Source of the DNA: Spirulinaceae cyanobacterium SM2_1_0
Lineage (GTDB): Bacteria > Cyanobacteriota > Cyanobacteriia > Cyanobacteriales > Spirulinaceae
NCBI GenBank assembly: GCA_012031265.1
Contig: JAAUTY010000021.1
Span: forward strand, 1 to 64,000
Length of the DNA: 64,000 nucleotides
Reading direction: 5' to 3'
The translations under genes were made by a program, and so were the position numbers. The notes beneath the pieces are model-generated. The model saw only the letters and a list, made by a program, of their open reading frames with translations, had not been told where the DNA came from and made no database searches. Of this stretch, positions 35,301 through 42,068 are shown one piece after another; positions within the stretch are counted from its first letter, which is position 1; every line of letters begins with the position of its first letter.

Positions 35301-37746
35301 CTGCCGCTAGCTCGTGCAGCCTGAGCGCTAAATCATACTGTTGTTGCCAAGCATCGCTCGCGAGCAGTGATAGGCCGACGGCGATGTAATTCCGCGCCGC
35401 TTGATAGGCCGTCGCGGCTTTGGCTTTGCGGGCAGCGGTCAGATTCAGTTGGGCGAGTTCCTGGTGTTCGGCCGCGTTCGTGATCAGAGCAATGCCGTGG
35501 TTCAAGTGACCGACCAGTTCAAAAATGTGTTCGTCCTGAGCTGATGACGCGGCCTGTTGCCGCAGCAGTTGCCCGATGTGGTAGTGAGTGGCGGTTTTCT
35601 CGTCGTCGGGAATGAGCGCATAGGCCGCCTGCTGCACGCGGTCGTGCAGGAAGCGGTAGGTCACGGTGATGTGCTCATGCTCAGGCAGCCCACTGTCCTG
35701 GAAGAACTTGTACGTCTCGCTTTCCGGCACCACTAGACCTTCTTGGAGGGCGGGCCAGAGGTCAGCGGCGATCGCATTGGCGGGGCGATCGCAGACCACC
35801 GTCAGCGTCTCCAGCTCGAATCGGTTGCCCAGACAAGCCGCCAGTTGCAAAATTGCCTGAGTCTCAGTGGGCAGCCGTCGCAGCCGCGTCACCATAAACT
35901 CAACCACATCGTCCGTCAGGGCCGCCTGCCGGACGGCCGATAGGTCGCATTGCCAGTAGCCAACCGCCACATCGAAGCGGATGTGCCCATCCTCATGCAG
36001 CCCCTGTAGGAATTGGGTACTGAAGAAGGGATTGCCTTTCGTCTTTTGCCCCATCAACTGCGCCAGTGGCTGCGCCGCTGCCGTTGGACATCGCAAGGTA
36101 TCGGCTACGAGCTGCATGACATCGGCCTCGCTCAACGGAGCCAGCGTCAGCCGCTCGAGGCACACACCCTGCTGTTCGATTGCCGCCAGTGTCAACATCA
36201 AGGGATGCGCTGGAAATACTTCGTTATCCCGGTAAGCACCCAGCACGAGCAAGTAGCCTCCGGCTGACTCATCTAGCAGCCGCTGCAACAAGTTGAGTGA
36301 GGCAGCATCCGCCCACTGCAAATCATCCAGAAAAATGACCAGCGGCTGCTCCGGAGTGGCAAAGACCTGCACAAACTTGCCAAAGAGCAAATTGAAGCGG
36401 TTCTGTGCAGCACTGCCTTCTAGCTCGGTTACCGCAGGCTGTGTGCCAATGATCTGCTCCAGTTCTGGGATCATCTCGATGATCACTTGCCCGCTTTCAC
36501 CCAGAGCCGCCGCAATTTTCGCCCGCCAAGCCGCCAGCTTGTCGTCGGTTTCGCCGAGTAGTTGCTGGACCAGACGGCGGAAGGCCTGCATGAAAGCCGA
36601 AAAAGGCGTACTACGGTTGAACTGGTCAAACTTGCCCTTGATGAAGCAGCCGCGTTGTCGGGTGATCGGTTTGTGGACTTCGTTGATCACCGCCGTTTTG
36701 CCAATGCCAGACGAGCCAGCTACTAACAATAGCTCGCTGGCACCCGCCGCAACGCGATCAAAGGCGGCGAGGAGGGCTTCGACTTCAGCTTGGCGGCCGT
36801 AGAGTTTTTCGGGGATCAGGAAGCGATCGCTCCGGTCTTGCGTGGCCAACTCAAAGGGTTCGATACGACGACTGGTCTGCCATTGCTGCCAGCAGCGTTC
36901 CAGGTCATGCTGCAAACCGAGGGCACTTTGGTAGCGATCTTCAGGGTTTTTCGCCATCAGCTTGTCCACGAGGTCGGCAACAACCGCCGGAACTCCAGGC
37001 TGCAAGTGATCAACGCGGGGCGGCTGTTGGGCGAGGTGGCAATGTACCAGAGCCAGCGGCTCCTCTGTGGGAAACGGGAGTTGACCGGTGAGCAGCTCAA
37101 ATAGGGTGACGCCGAGGGCGTAGAAGTCAGCCCGGTAGTCGAGGCCCCGATTCATGCGGCCAGTCTGTTCCGGAGCGAGGTAGGCGAGGGTGCCTTCGAG
37201 ATCGCTGAGCGGTTTCAGCGCTAGGGTTTCTTTCGGGAGCAGCGAGGCGATGCTGAAATCGATCAGCTTGATTTGCCGACTCTCCGGCTGGATCAAGATG
37301 TTGGCGGGTTTGATGTCTTTGTGAATAATGCGGTTTTGGTGCAGGCTGTGCAGCGTGGTCACGATTTGGCTGGCAAATTCGAGGACTTCTAGCCAAGGGA
37401 GTGCCTGCCTCTGTGCGTAGTCGCGCAGTGAGATGCCGCCGCAGTCCTCCATGACCAGGGCATAGCTGTTACCATAGGGTTCGAGGCTGTAGTAGCACGG
37501 AATGCCAGGAAGGCTGAGGTTTTTGGCGATCGCATACTGATTATGAAACCGCAGCAACTCGTTGAAGCGGGGGTGCTCATTGGCTAGCAATTTAACGATG
37601 ACGGGTGCATCGCGACCCTGGGTTGTTGCCTGACTGTCATGCTCAGGGTCAGTGGCCGGAACCGCTCGGTAAACAGCGGTTGTGGTGCCGGAGTAGAGCT
37701 GTTCGACAAAGCGGTAGCCGGGTAGCGGGCGGTTGGAGGTTGGCAT
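32317..37746 (-). CDS. Trifunctional Ser/Thr kinase, AAA ATPase and histidine kinase
   Basis: An 1809-residue protein of a class frequent in cyanobacteria. A protein kinase domain (about 8-285) has the catalytic loop IIHKDIKPANILI (HKD for HRD) and LIDFSIASL in place of DFG; the glycine-rich loop is weak (LYSGTTTAVYRA). An AAA/NACHT-like ATPase follows (about 315-590) with Walker A LVAGSSGIGKTAVINEV and Walker B-like LVIFLDDLQWAD. A helical TPR-like region (about 650-1300), a GAF domain (about 1370-1520), a HisKA with LVAGVAHEINNPLGFI and an HATPase (IEIADNGAGIDAETQ, KGTGLGLAIARQIV) complete it. The Met at 37746 is chosen because kinase homology begins just after. It is antisense to, and splits, the importer operon. 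Confidence 0.9.
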   Translation of the reverse strand: MPTSNRPLPGYRFVEQLYSGTTTAVYRAVPATDPEHDSQATTQGRDAPVIVKLLANEHPRFNELLRFHNQYAIAKNLSLPGIPCYYSLEPYGNSYALVMEDCGGISLRDYAQRQALPWLEVLEFASQIVTTLHSLHQNRIIHKDIKPANILIQPESRQIKLIDFSIASLLPKETLALKPLSDLEGTLAYLAPEQTGRMNRGLDYRADFYALGVTLFELLTGQLPFPTEEPLALVHCHLAQQPPRVDHLQPGVPAVVADLVDKLMAKNPEDRYQSALGLQHDLERCWQQWQTSRRIEPFELATQDRSDRFLIPEKLYGRQAEVEALLAAFDRVAAGASELLLVAGSSGIGKTAVINEVHKPITRQRGCFIKGKFDQFNRSTPFSAFMQAFRRLVQQLLGETDDKLAAWRAKIAAALGESGQVIIEMIPELEQIIGTQPAVTELEGSAAQNRFNLLFGKFVQVFATPEQPLVIFLDDLQWADAASLNLLQRLLDESAGGYLLVLGAYRDNEVFPAHPLMLTLAAIEQQGVCLERLTLAPLSEADVMQLVADTLRCPTAAAQPLAQLMGQKTKGNPFFSTQFLQGLHEDGHIRFDVAVGYWQCDLSAVRQAALTDDVVEFMVTRLRRLPTETQAILQLAACLGNRFELETLTVVCDRPANAIAADLWPALQEGLVVPESETYKFFQDSGLPEHEHITVTYRFLHDRVQQAAYALIPDDEKTATHYHIGQLLRQQAASSAQDEHIFELVGHLNHGIALITNAAEHQELAQLNLTAARKAKAATAYQAARNYIAVGLSLLASDAWQQQYDLALRLHELAAEMASYCGDGEALEQFVTTVIQQARSLLDQVQVYRLRILFTISHNQPTEGIAIALEILEQLGLTLPTAPTAADIQAAIQEVKALVADRPIADLVNLPVMTDREKIAILQITTSIFAAAFISRSPLLPLLGAIPVKLSIEYGNAPTSAAAYVCYGFILCNVLQDVETAIQFGQVAVKVAEKLEVKVIQPEVLAVMGLSILHRQFHTQETLPLLQAGYTTALESGNLEYAGYTAHIFCFNAFWCSQPLAALEESTDRHYQGIVKLNQLVIANWMQIYWQSALNLLGLAADRRLLSDESMQEGEVLRRLQSMGDFYGLFVFHLYKLMLGYWFGDIEQAQSHAAEAQQYCAAGASTVGEPAFYFYDSLAALASLPSSPEERAVALQRVEENQTKLQQHWVRHAPMNHAHKWQLVAAERYRVLGNKAEAIDLYDQAIAAAQANEYLQEAGLANELAAKFYLDWGKEKVAASYLQAAYYCYARWGAKAKTDQLERNYPGLLQPILQPTVPALNPWETLAAATVPTLNFHAASTEASDSNSSSTNLALDFAAVLQASQVLVSAIELDELLNQLTRIILQNSGGDRGALLLLDETGELQLRAIATLESTELLSIPLADRTDLPVRLLQYVKRSETVWIAAPDTDLPVIDRYVIEQMPQSALCLPLVERGHLRGIVYLENRVARDVFDQERLAVLNFLSTQAAISLENAQLYQKARDYAQQLERSQLQVVQSEKMASLGNLVAGVAHEINNPLGFITSNLIEVDNSIKDILTCLQLYQEQFPSPGAVIEETLEELEVDFLLEDLPKQLDSMQLGCDRIKGISTSLRIFSRADADCQVASDLHAGLDSTLLILKYRLKANEQRPAIEINRDYDNLPEVLCFPGQLNQVFMNILANAVDMFDEAAQKRSFADLKDNPQRITVRTGVVSDQVQIEIADNGAGIDAETQARIFEASFTTKAVGKGTGLGLAIARQIVAEKHGGKLMVHSTLGIGTTFIIQLPLAGVMG

Positions 37747-37991
37747 GGGATTTGGCTTTTGGTATCGGATACGGACGCCGTACATGGAGGAGGTGACGCG
37801 CGCGATCACGAGTTGCTCATTGACGGCGGGACACTGTTGGGCATTGACTGGCAATATCGGCTTTGACTTGGGCGTATGGCTGTCTGCCCAGGGTGCTGAA
37901 GTGATGCACTACTAACATTCGCATCAACAATATTTAGGATAAATTTAAGTTGTGAAAAACTTGTGAAGGCTACTGGCGATCGCGATCACGG

Positions 37992-38144
37992 CATAACACC
38001 AGATCCTGTCTGTGAAACCCAAGAATTATATCTCTCATCCCCAGCCCGGCTCCCAAGCCGGGAGCCAGAAGCCTTATCGCCGCTTAGGAGAAGGTCGGGA
38101 GAGGGTTTTGATTTTTGGGGCATAGATACCAGACTGGGTATCAC
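37992..38144 (+). repeat. Dispersed repeat (family B), right copy
   Basis: Starts CATAACACCAGATCCTGTC and ends near GATACCAGACTGGGTATCAC. It shares with the left copy, in the same orientation, ACCCAAGAATT, CTCCCAAGCCGG and GAGGGTTTTGATTTT plus GGGGCATAGATAC. It lies between the start of the kinase gene and the ATPase gene. The rest of the 37747-38179 gap shows no gene. Confidence 0.8.
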
Positions 38145-38179
38145 CTCCCCTCGCTATCCTGCGCTCTGAATACAAAACG

Positions 38180-38968
38180 ATGCACCTCGAAATCCGCAAT
38201 TTATTCAAACATTTCCCAACTCCACAAGGCCCATTATTGGTCTTGAAAAATATCAATCTGCACGTCGAGTCCGGCGAGTTCGTCTGCGTTGTAGGGGCTT
38301 CGGGATCGGGCAAATCGACCCTGCTGCGGCTGGTTGCCGGTCTTGACTTACCCAGCTCCGGCTCAATTGCCGTAGACGGGGCGACAGTGACCGGGCCGGG
38401 AGCTGATCGTGGCATGGTTTTCCAGCGCTACACGCTCTACCCCTGGCTGACGGTGCAAAAAAATGTTGAGTTTGGATTGAAACTACAAGGCGTCGCGGCC
38501 GCCGCTCGCCGAGAGCAAGCTTCCTATTTTCTCGAAGTCGTCGGCCTGACTGAGTTTGCCACCACGCTCCCCAAGGAACTGTCCGGCGGCATGAAACAAC
38601 GGGTGGCGATCGCCCGTGCCCTGGCCTGCCAACCGAAGATTTTGCTCATGGACGAGCCATTTGGGGCGCTGGACGTGCAGACCAAGGAGACAATGCAGCA
38701 GTTTTTGCTGGAACTCTGGCAGCGTACCCACTGCACGATTTTGCAGATCACCCACGATGTCGAGGAAGCAGTTTTTCTGGCGCAACGCATCTACGCCCTG
38801 AGTGCGCGGCCGGGCGAGATCGAGTGTGAGTATCAGATTGAATTGCCGGGCGATCGCGACTATCGCCTCAAGCGCCAGAGCCAATTCCAAAGCTATGTTG
38901 CTGAAATCATGGATCTGTTGCGCGGTCAGACCAATGTGGAAGCGACGGCGATCGCACTGGTCTCCTAA
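38180..38968 (+). CDS. Guanidine ABC importer, ATPase
   Basis: A 262-residue SsuB/NrtD-type ATPase. Walker A is [13 protein letters not shown] (about residue 40), the Q-loop is MVFQRYTLYPWL, the signature is [16 protein letters not shown], Walker B is ILLMDEPFGALD, and the switch His is in QITHDVEEAV. It pairs with the permease at 31258 and binding protein at 30061, whose closest family relatives are encoded contiguously with such ATPases. Here it is stranded behind the antisense kinase gene, so it needs its own promoter or read-through past about 6 kb; the right family B repeat ends 35 bases before its start. Confidence 0.9.
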   Translation: MHLEIRNLFKHFPTPQGPLLVLKNINLHVESGEFVCVVGASGSGKSTLLRLVAGLDLPSSGSIAVDGATVTGPGADRGMVFQRYTLYPWLTVQKNVEFGLKLQGVAAAARREQASYFLEVVGLTEFATTLPKELSGGMKQRVAIARALACQPKILLMDEPFGALDVQTKETMQQFLLELWQRTHCTILQITHDVEEAVFLAQRIYALSARPGEIECEYQIELPGDRDYRLKRQSQFQSYVAEIMDLLRGQTNVEATAIALVS

Positions 38969-39314
38969 CAAGTAATGGTGCTCAACCCGCGTGTGGTGAG
39001 GATTTCGAGCATTGAGACTGGACGAGAACAGTAACCCATCGCCATCGCGGGTGTCGTCTTGCTGGGTAACCCCCAATGGGGTCGCACCCAATTGGGCACT
39101 GGACGCTTAGAAGGTGACAATCGTGCTGAATCCCTGACACATCAAGGGTTTTGATGTATTTCATGGCAATCACCAGAACCCTTTATCTCACAAGGCGGCG
39201 CGGCCAAAAATACAGTAACAAAGCCTGTGCATTAACTACCGCGTCCGCTGCGCTGAATGGTTAGGCAACGCCTACCCGCGTGCAGTACTCTGAGTCTGGC
39301 AGAGATGAGTGCGA
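38969..39314. other. Intergenic stretch, no gene recognised
   Basis: This 346-base gap lies between two convergent genes. It contains a small inverted repeat CATCAA/TTGATG near 39138-39155 followed by AT-rich bases, which might be a weak terminator. Nothing else is supported. Confidence 0.4.
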
Positions 39315-39944
39315 TCATGAACAATTTTCAATTCTTAAAATTTGTTTTGCTGTCAAGCTGAATTCAGGGAAAGTAGCTGAGACAACAGTTTGGCTTCCCT
39401 GGAATAATTGAATTTCATACTCTCCATCCACTAATGTGCAAATGGAAAGGGTAGGTTGTTTTGGCTTTCCAATATGCCGAATACCCCCTAATCCAGCATA
39501 GTCTGCAATCCAATACTCAGGAATTCCCAGGGCTGCATAGTCTTCAACTTTGCGGGCATAATCGTTCTGCCAATTACTACTGACGACTTCCGCCACAAAC
39601 TTGATTGAATCCCCCCTAGTTATAATTGATTGCTCCGACCAGAGCAGTTCGTTGACAAGCTCAGTGCGGTCAATAACTGCAACATCAGGCCGAAACGCAG
39701 TTGCACCAATATTGGAAGGACGAAGTAATCCCCGTTGGAGAACAAACCAAGGCAAACTTGCCTTGTCGATTTGAATGCAGGCTTTCGCGGTAATAAAGGC
39801 AGCAACCTCCTCGTGTTTGCCGGTTGGTTCCAAGTCAAACACCTCTCCGTCGATTAATTCATAACGATTATCGTCACCATAGAGAGCTAGAAACCCGTCA
39901 AAGCTCTGCTGTATCGGTCGATCAGTTGCAATTGCCATGGCCAT
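39315..39944 (-). CDS. Uma2 family (DUF820) putative endonuclease
   Basis: A 209-residue Uma2 protein of the PD-(D/E)XK nuclease fold, expanded in cyanobacteria. The family pattern is clear: RYELIDGEVFDLEPTGKHEE, then FRPDVAVIDRTEL with the catalytic Asp, KFVAEVVSSNWQNDYARKVE with Glu and downstream Lys, and YAALGIPEYWIADYAG. The C-terminus (LFQGSQTVVSATFPEFSLTA) is complete. Cellular function of the family is unknown. The gene is visibly more AT-rich than its neighbours, consistent with horizontal acquisition. A hairpin at 40021 lies just upstream of its start. Confidence 0.9.
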   Translation of the reverse strand: MAMAIATDRPIQQSFDGFLALYGDDNRYELIDGEVFDLEPTGKHEEVAAFITAKACIQIDKASLPWFVLQRGLLRPSNIGATAFRPDVAVIDRTELVNELLWSEQSIITRGDSIKFVAEVVSSNWQNDYARKVEDYAALGIPEYWIADYAGLGGIRHIGKPKQPTLSICTLVDGEYEIQLFQGSQTVVSATFPEFSLTAKQILRIENCS

Positions 39945-40020
39945 TCAGCCCCAACTAGATAAGCCCAGTTTAGCAAAATGGATAGGTAATGCTGCTAAAC
40001 CGCTCCATCTGAACAAAGCA

Positions 40021-40049
40021 GGCAGGCAAGATTTCCTTGCCTGCCTTTT
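40021..40049 (+). terminator. Rho-independent terminator-like hairpin
   Basis: GGCAGGCAAG (40021-40030) and CTTGCCTGCC (40036-40045) form a ten-base stem with a five-base loop, followed by TTTTGCTT on the plus strand. This is the best intrinsic-terminator shape in the window. No plus-strand gene ends nearby: the closest, the importer ATPase, ends 1 kb upstream. It may be a relic or end an unannotated transcript. Confidence 0.55.
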
Positions 40050-40083
40050 GCTTAGCTCGCATAACGGTGAAGTTGTGCGGCGG

Positions 40084-40194
40084 CTAGTACCGCTACGCGG
40101 AATTTTGAGTTCTGAGTTTTGAGTGATGAGTGCAGACAATACAGGCATCCTACGGCTCCTGAATGGGCATCTCATTTCCGCCGTCTTGTACTAG
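40084..40194 (-). repeat. 111 bp dispersed repeat (family A), copy 3
   Basis: Reverse-orientation copy with both ends intact: starts CTAGTACCGCTACGCGG and ends CCGCCGTCTTGTACTAG. Same length as the other three copies. It lies in a gene-free stretch. Confidence 0.85.
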
Positions 40195-40560
40195 TATCCT
40201 TTGTATCCTCACTGAGATCTCTCGCCCGTCCGCTCCAACGTGTTGTTAGCTGGCTGGCAATAAGCAGATTGAGTAAAAGTGTGATACACCCAAATGTGTC
40301 GGAGCCTGAAGCGGTTAAACGTCAATTGAGAACTTTTGGTCAAAGCTGAAGTCAATTCTCAGAACCCTGGGAGCGTGGACGTATCCAGTCCTCGTGGATG
40401 CGATCACTACAGCCTTTCAAGAAATCTCTGAAGCTGACATTAGAGGTGGGTTCACCCATTGCTGCTGCTGTACCTTGGGATTCTGAAATCCGCTATATAA
40501 TCATGCTTATTCTCTAAGTTGGTTGCTAGGCATAACAAGTTTTGTTTCACAAAGGACAAT
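40195..40560. other. Intergenic stretch upstream of the DUF1993 gene
   Basis: About 366 AT-rich bases without a recognisable gene. A short frame ending VKRQLRTFGQS at 40349 could be debris of an older gene but shows no family motif. The promoter of the DUF1993 gene should lie in the last 150 bases; none could be defined with confidence. Confidence 0.4.
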
Positions 40561-41079
40561 ATGGAAAAGCAGCGAATTACGGCATTGCAAACTATCTTCA
40601 GTTCAAGACTCGACACCCTGAGCCATCTCTTGGGGGTTGCAGAGGATCATTTTACAGAAGATGTCGAGTCGCTCTTACAGAGTCGGATTGCGTCCGATAT
40701 GCTTCCCTTCGGCACTCAAATCGCATTCACCTGTAATCAGCCTCGCAACTTTTCCTTGTGGTGCTTAGGTCAAGCAGACGATCATTTAAATCCTGACATT
40801 GCCTCTTTGACCGAGGCTCGGGACTGTATTGCAATGACGCAAGAACTCCTCGCCAGCATCCAGGCTACCGATGCTCAGCTTAGGGAGATTAAGCGCATCG
40901 AGCTGGGGGAAGGGACATATCTAGAATTGTCGGGACTTGCCTATGTCGATGATTTTTTGCTGCCCAATTTTTACTTCCACCTAACCACCGCCTACGACAT
41001 CATGCGGATGGCTGGGGCACCGATTGGCAAGCGCGATTTTATGATGCATTTGGTGCCTTGCTTGAAGCAACACGGCTGA
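40561..41079 (+). CDS. DUF1993 domain protein
   Basis: A 172-residue protein matching DUF1993, a mainly helical family of unknown function. Shared features are the early ARIASDMLPFGTQI-like segment (here SRIASDMLPFGTQIAFTCNQ), a middle section with repeated acidic helices, and the strongly conserved end LLPNFYFHLTTAYDIMR with GAPIGKRDF. The fold is related to DinB-like four-helix bundles, but no metal-binding His triad is obvious. The ATG at 40561 is preferred to the TTG at 40519 because the extra residues are atypical. No operon partner. Confidence 0.82.
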   Translation: MEKQRITALQTIFSSRLDTLSHLLGVAEDHFTEDVESLLQSRIASDMLPFGTQIAFTCNQPRNFSLWCLGQADDHLNPDIASLTEARDCIAMTQELLASIQATDAQLREIKRIELGEGTYLELSGLAYVDDFLLPNFYFHLTTAYDIMRMAGAPIGKRDFMMHLVPCLKQHG

Positions 41080-41161
41080 TGGTCCGACACCCTGGGCAAA
41101 CGCAGGCATCAGTGAACCGGGGCGGTTGTGAGGCTGGCATTGAGGCTGGCGGCGATGAGTT

Positions 41162-42004
41162 CTAAAATCTCGCGGGCCTGAGCGGGCAGACTGGATCGCT
41201 GACTGAAGAAGCTGAGAGTGCCGTAGCGCTGGCGATCGCCCCCAGTGGCGTGCCTAGATAAGCTTGCGGTTGCAACGTTTGCACCAGCGGCAGCGTGCTC
41301 AAGTCGGGATTGTTGGCGAGTGGTGCGGCGATTTGCGTCTGTTGAGTGTCCCAGACGAGCGTTTCGGGTGTTTCGCTGAGGAAGAGTTCACGGCGATCGC
41401 GCCAGAACTCATGACTTGCTTGTACCGCTTGGATTGTGCAGCGATCGCCGCCGATCTGACTCACCCAGCCCGTCTCGCTACCCAAGAGTTCACAGCCGAT
41501 CTGCAAACTGGCCGCGCAGCGATCCGCGAAGCTCGCCGCCGGTTGTACATGCAGGCGGTGGATGGCCGCCAAGGCAGCAGTGGCCTGCTGTGCTCGGCGT
41601 TGCCAACGCTGGCGACCGAGGTGGATATCGAGACGAACCAAGACTTCCTCGATCTGGATGGGCTTGTTCAGGTAGTCGATGCCACCGGCCTGAAAGGCGC
41701 GCGCCCGATCGATGCTTTCATTGAAAGCGCTGAGAAAGATGACCGGTGTAGCGGCAGTACGCGGATCACTTTTTAAGCGCTCACAAACCTGGTAGCCGTC
41801 CATCCCCGGCATCTTGATGTCGAGGAGAATAATGTCGGGTGGTCGCATCTGTGCGGCCTTGATCGCCATATTGCCATCAATGACAGCCCGCACTTCGTAG
41901 CCGCGATCGCTGAGTAGTTCCGAGAGCAAACGCAGATTGTTGGGCGTGTCATCCACGACCAAGACGCTACCAATAGCGACCTCTGATGGAGCAGCGCTGT
42001 TCAT
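41162..42004 (-). CDS. Response regulator with GAF output domain, C-terminus frameshifted
   Basis: As given, 280 residues: a receiver domain (about 10-128; VLVVDDTPNN, phosphoacceptor in LLDIKMPGMDG, Lys in YLNKPI) and a GAF domain (about 145-270). After YLGTPLG the frame turns into low-complexity residues. In the next frame the expected GAF end appears, GDRQRYGTLSFFSQRSS then AREILELIAASLNASL, with a stop at 41109-41111. Adding one base to the C run at 41239-41243 restores a 298-residue protein. It is the last gene of a three-gene minus-strand signalling cluster, 64 bases after the hybrid kinase, and is a likely phosphorylation target of those kinases. Confidence 0.8.
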   Translation of the reverse strand: MNSAAPSEVAIGSVLVVDDTPNNLRLLSELLSDRGYEVRAVIDGNMAIKAAQMRPPDIILLDIKMPGMDGYQVCERLKSDPRTAATPVIFLSAFNESIDRARAFQAGGIDYLNKPIQIEEVLVRLDIHLGRQRWQRRAQQATAALAAIHRLHVQPAASFADRCAASLQIGCELLGSETGWVSQIGGDRCTIQAVQASHEFWRDRRELFLSETPETLVWDTQQTQIAAPLANNPDLSTLPLVQTLQPQAYLGTPLGAIASATALSASSVSDPVCPLRPARF

Positions 42005-42068
42005 GTCGGTGGGACTGCAAAACTCATCGTGTCAATATCATACGCGCTCAAACTCGCCTAACCGGAAA

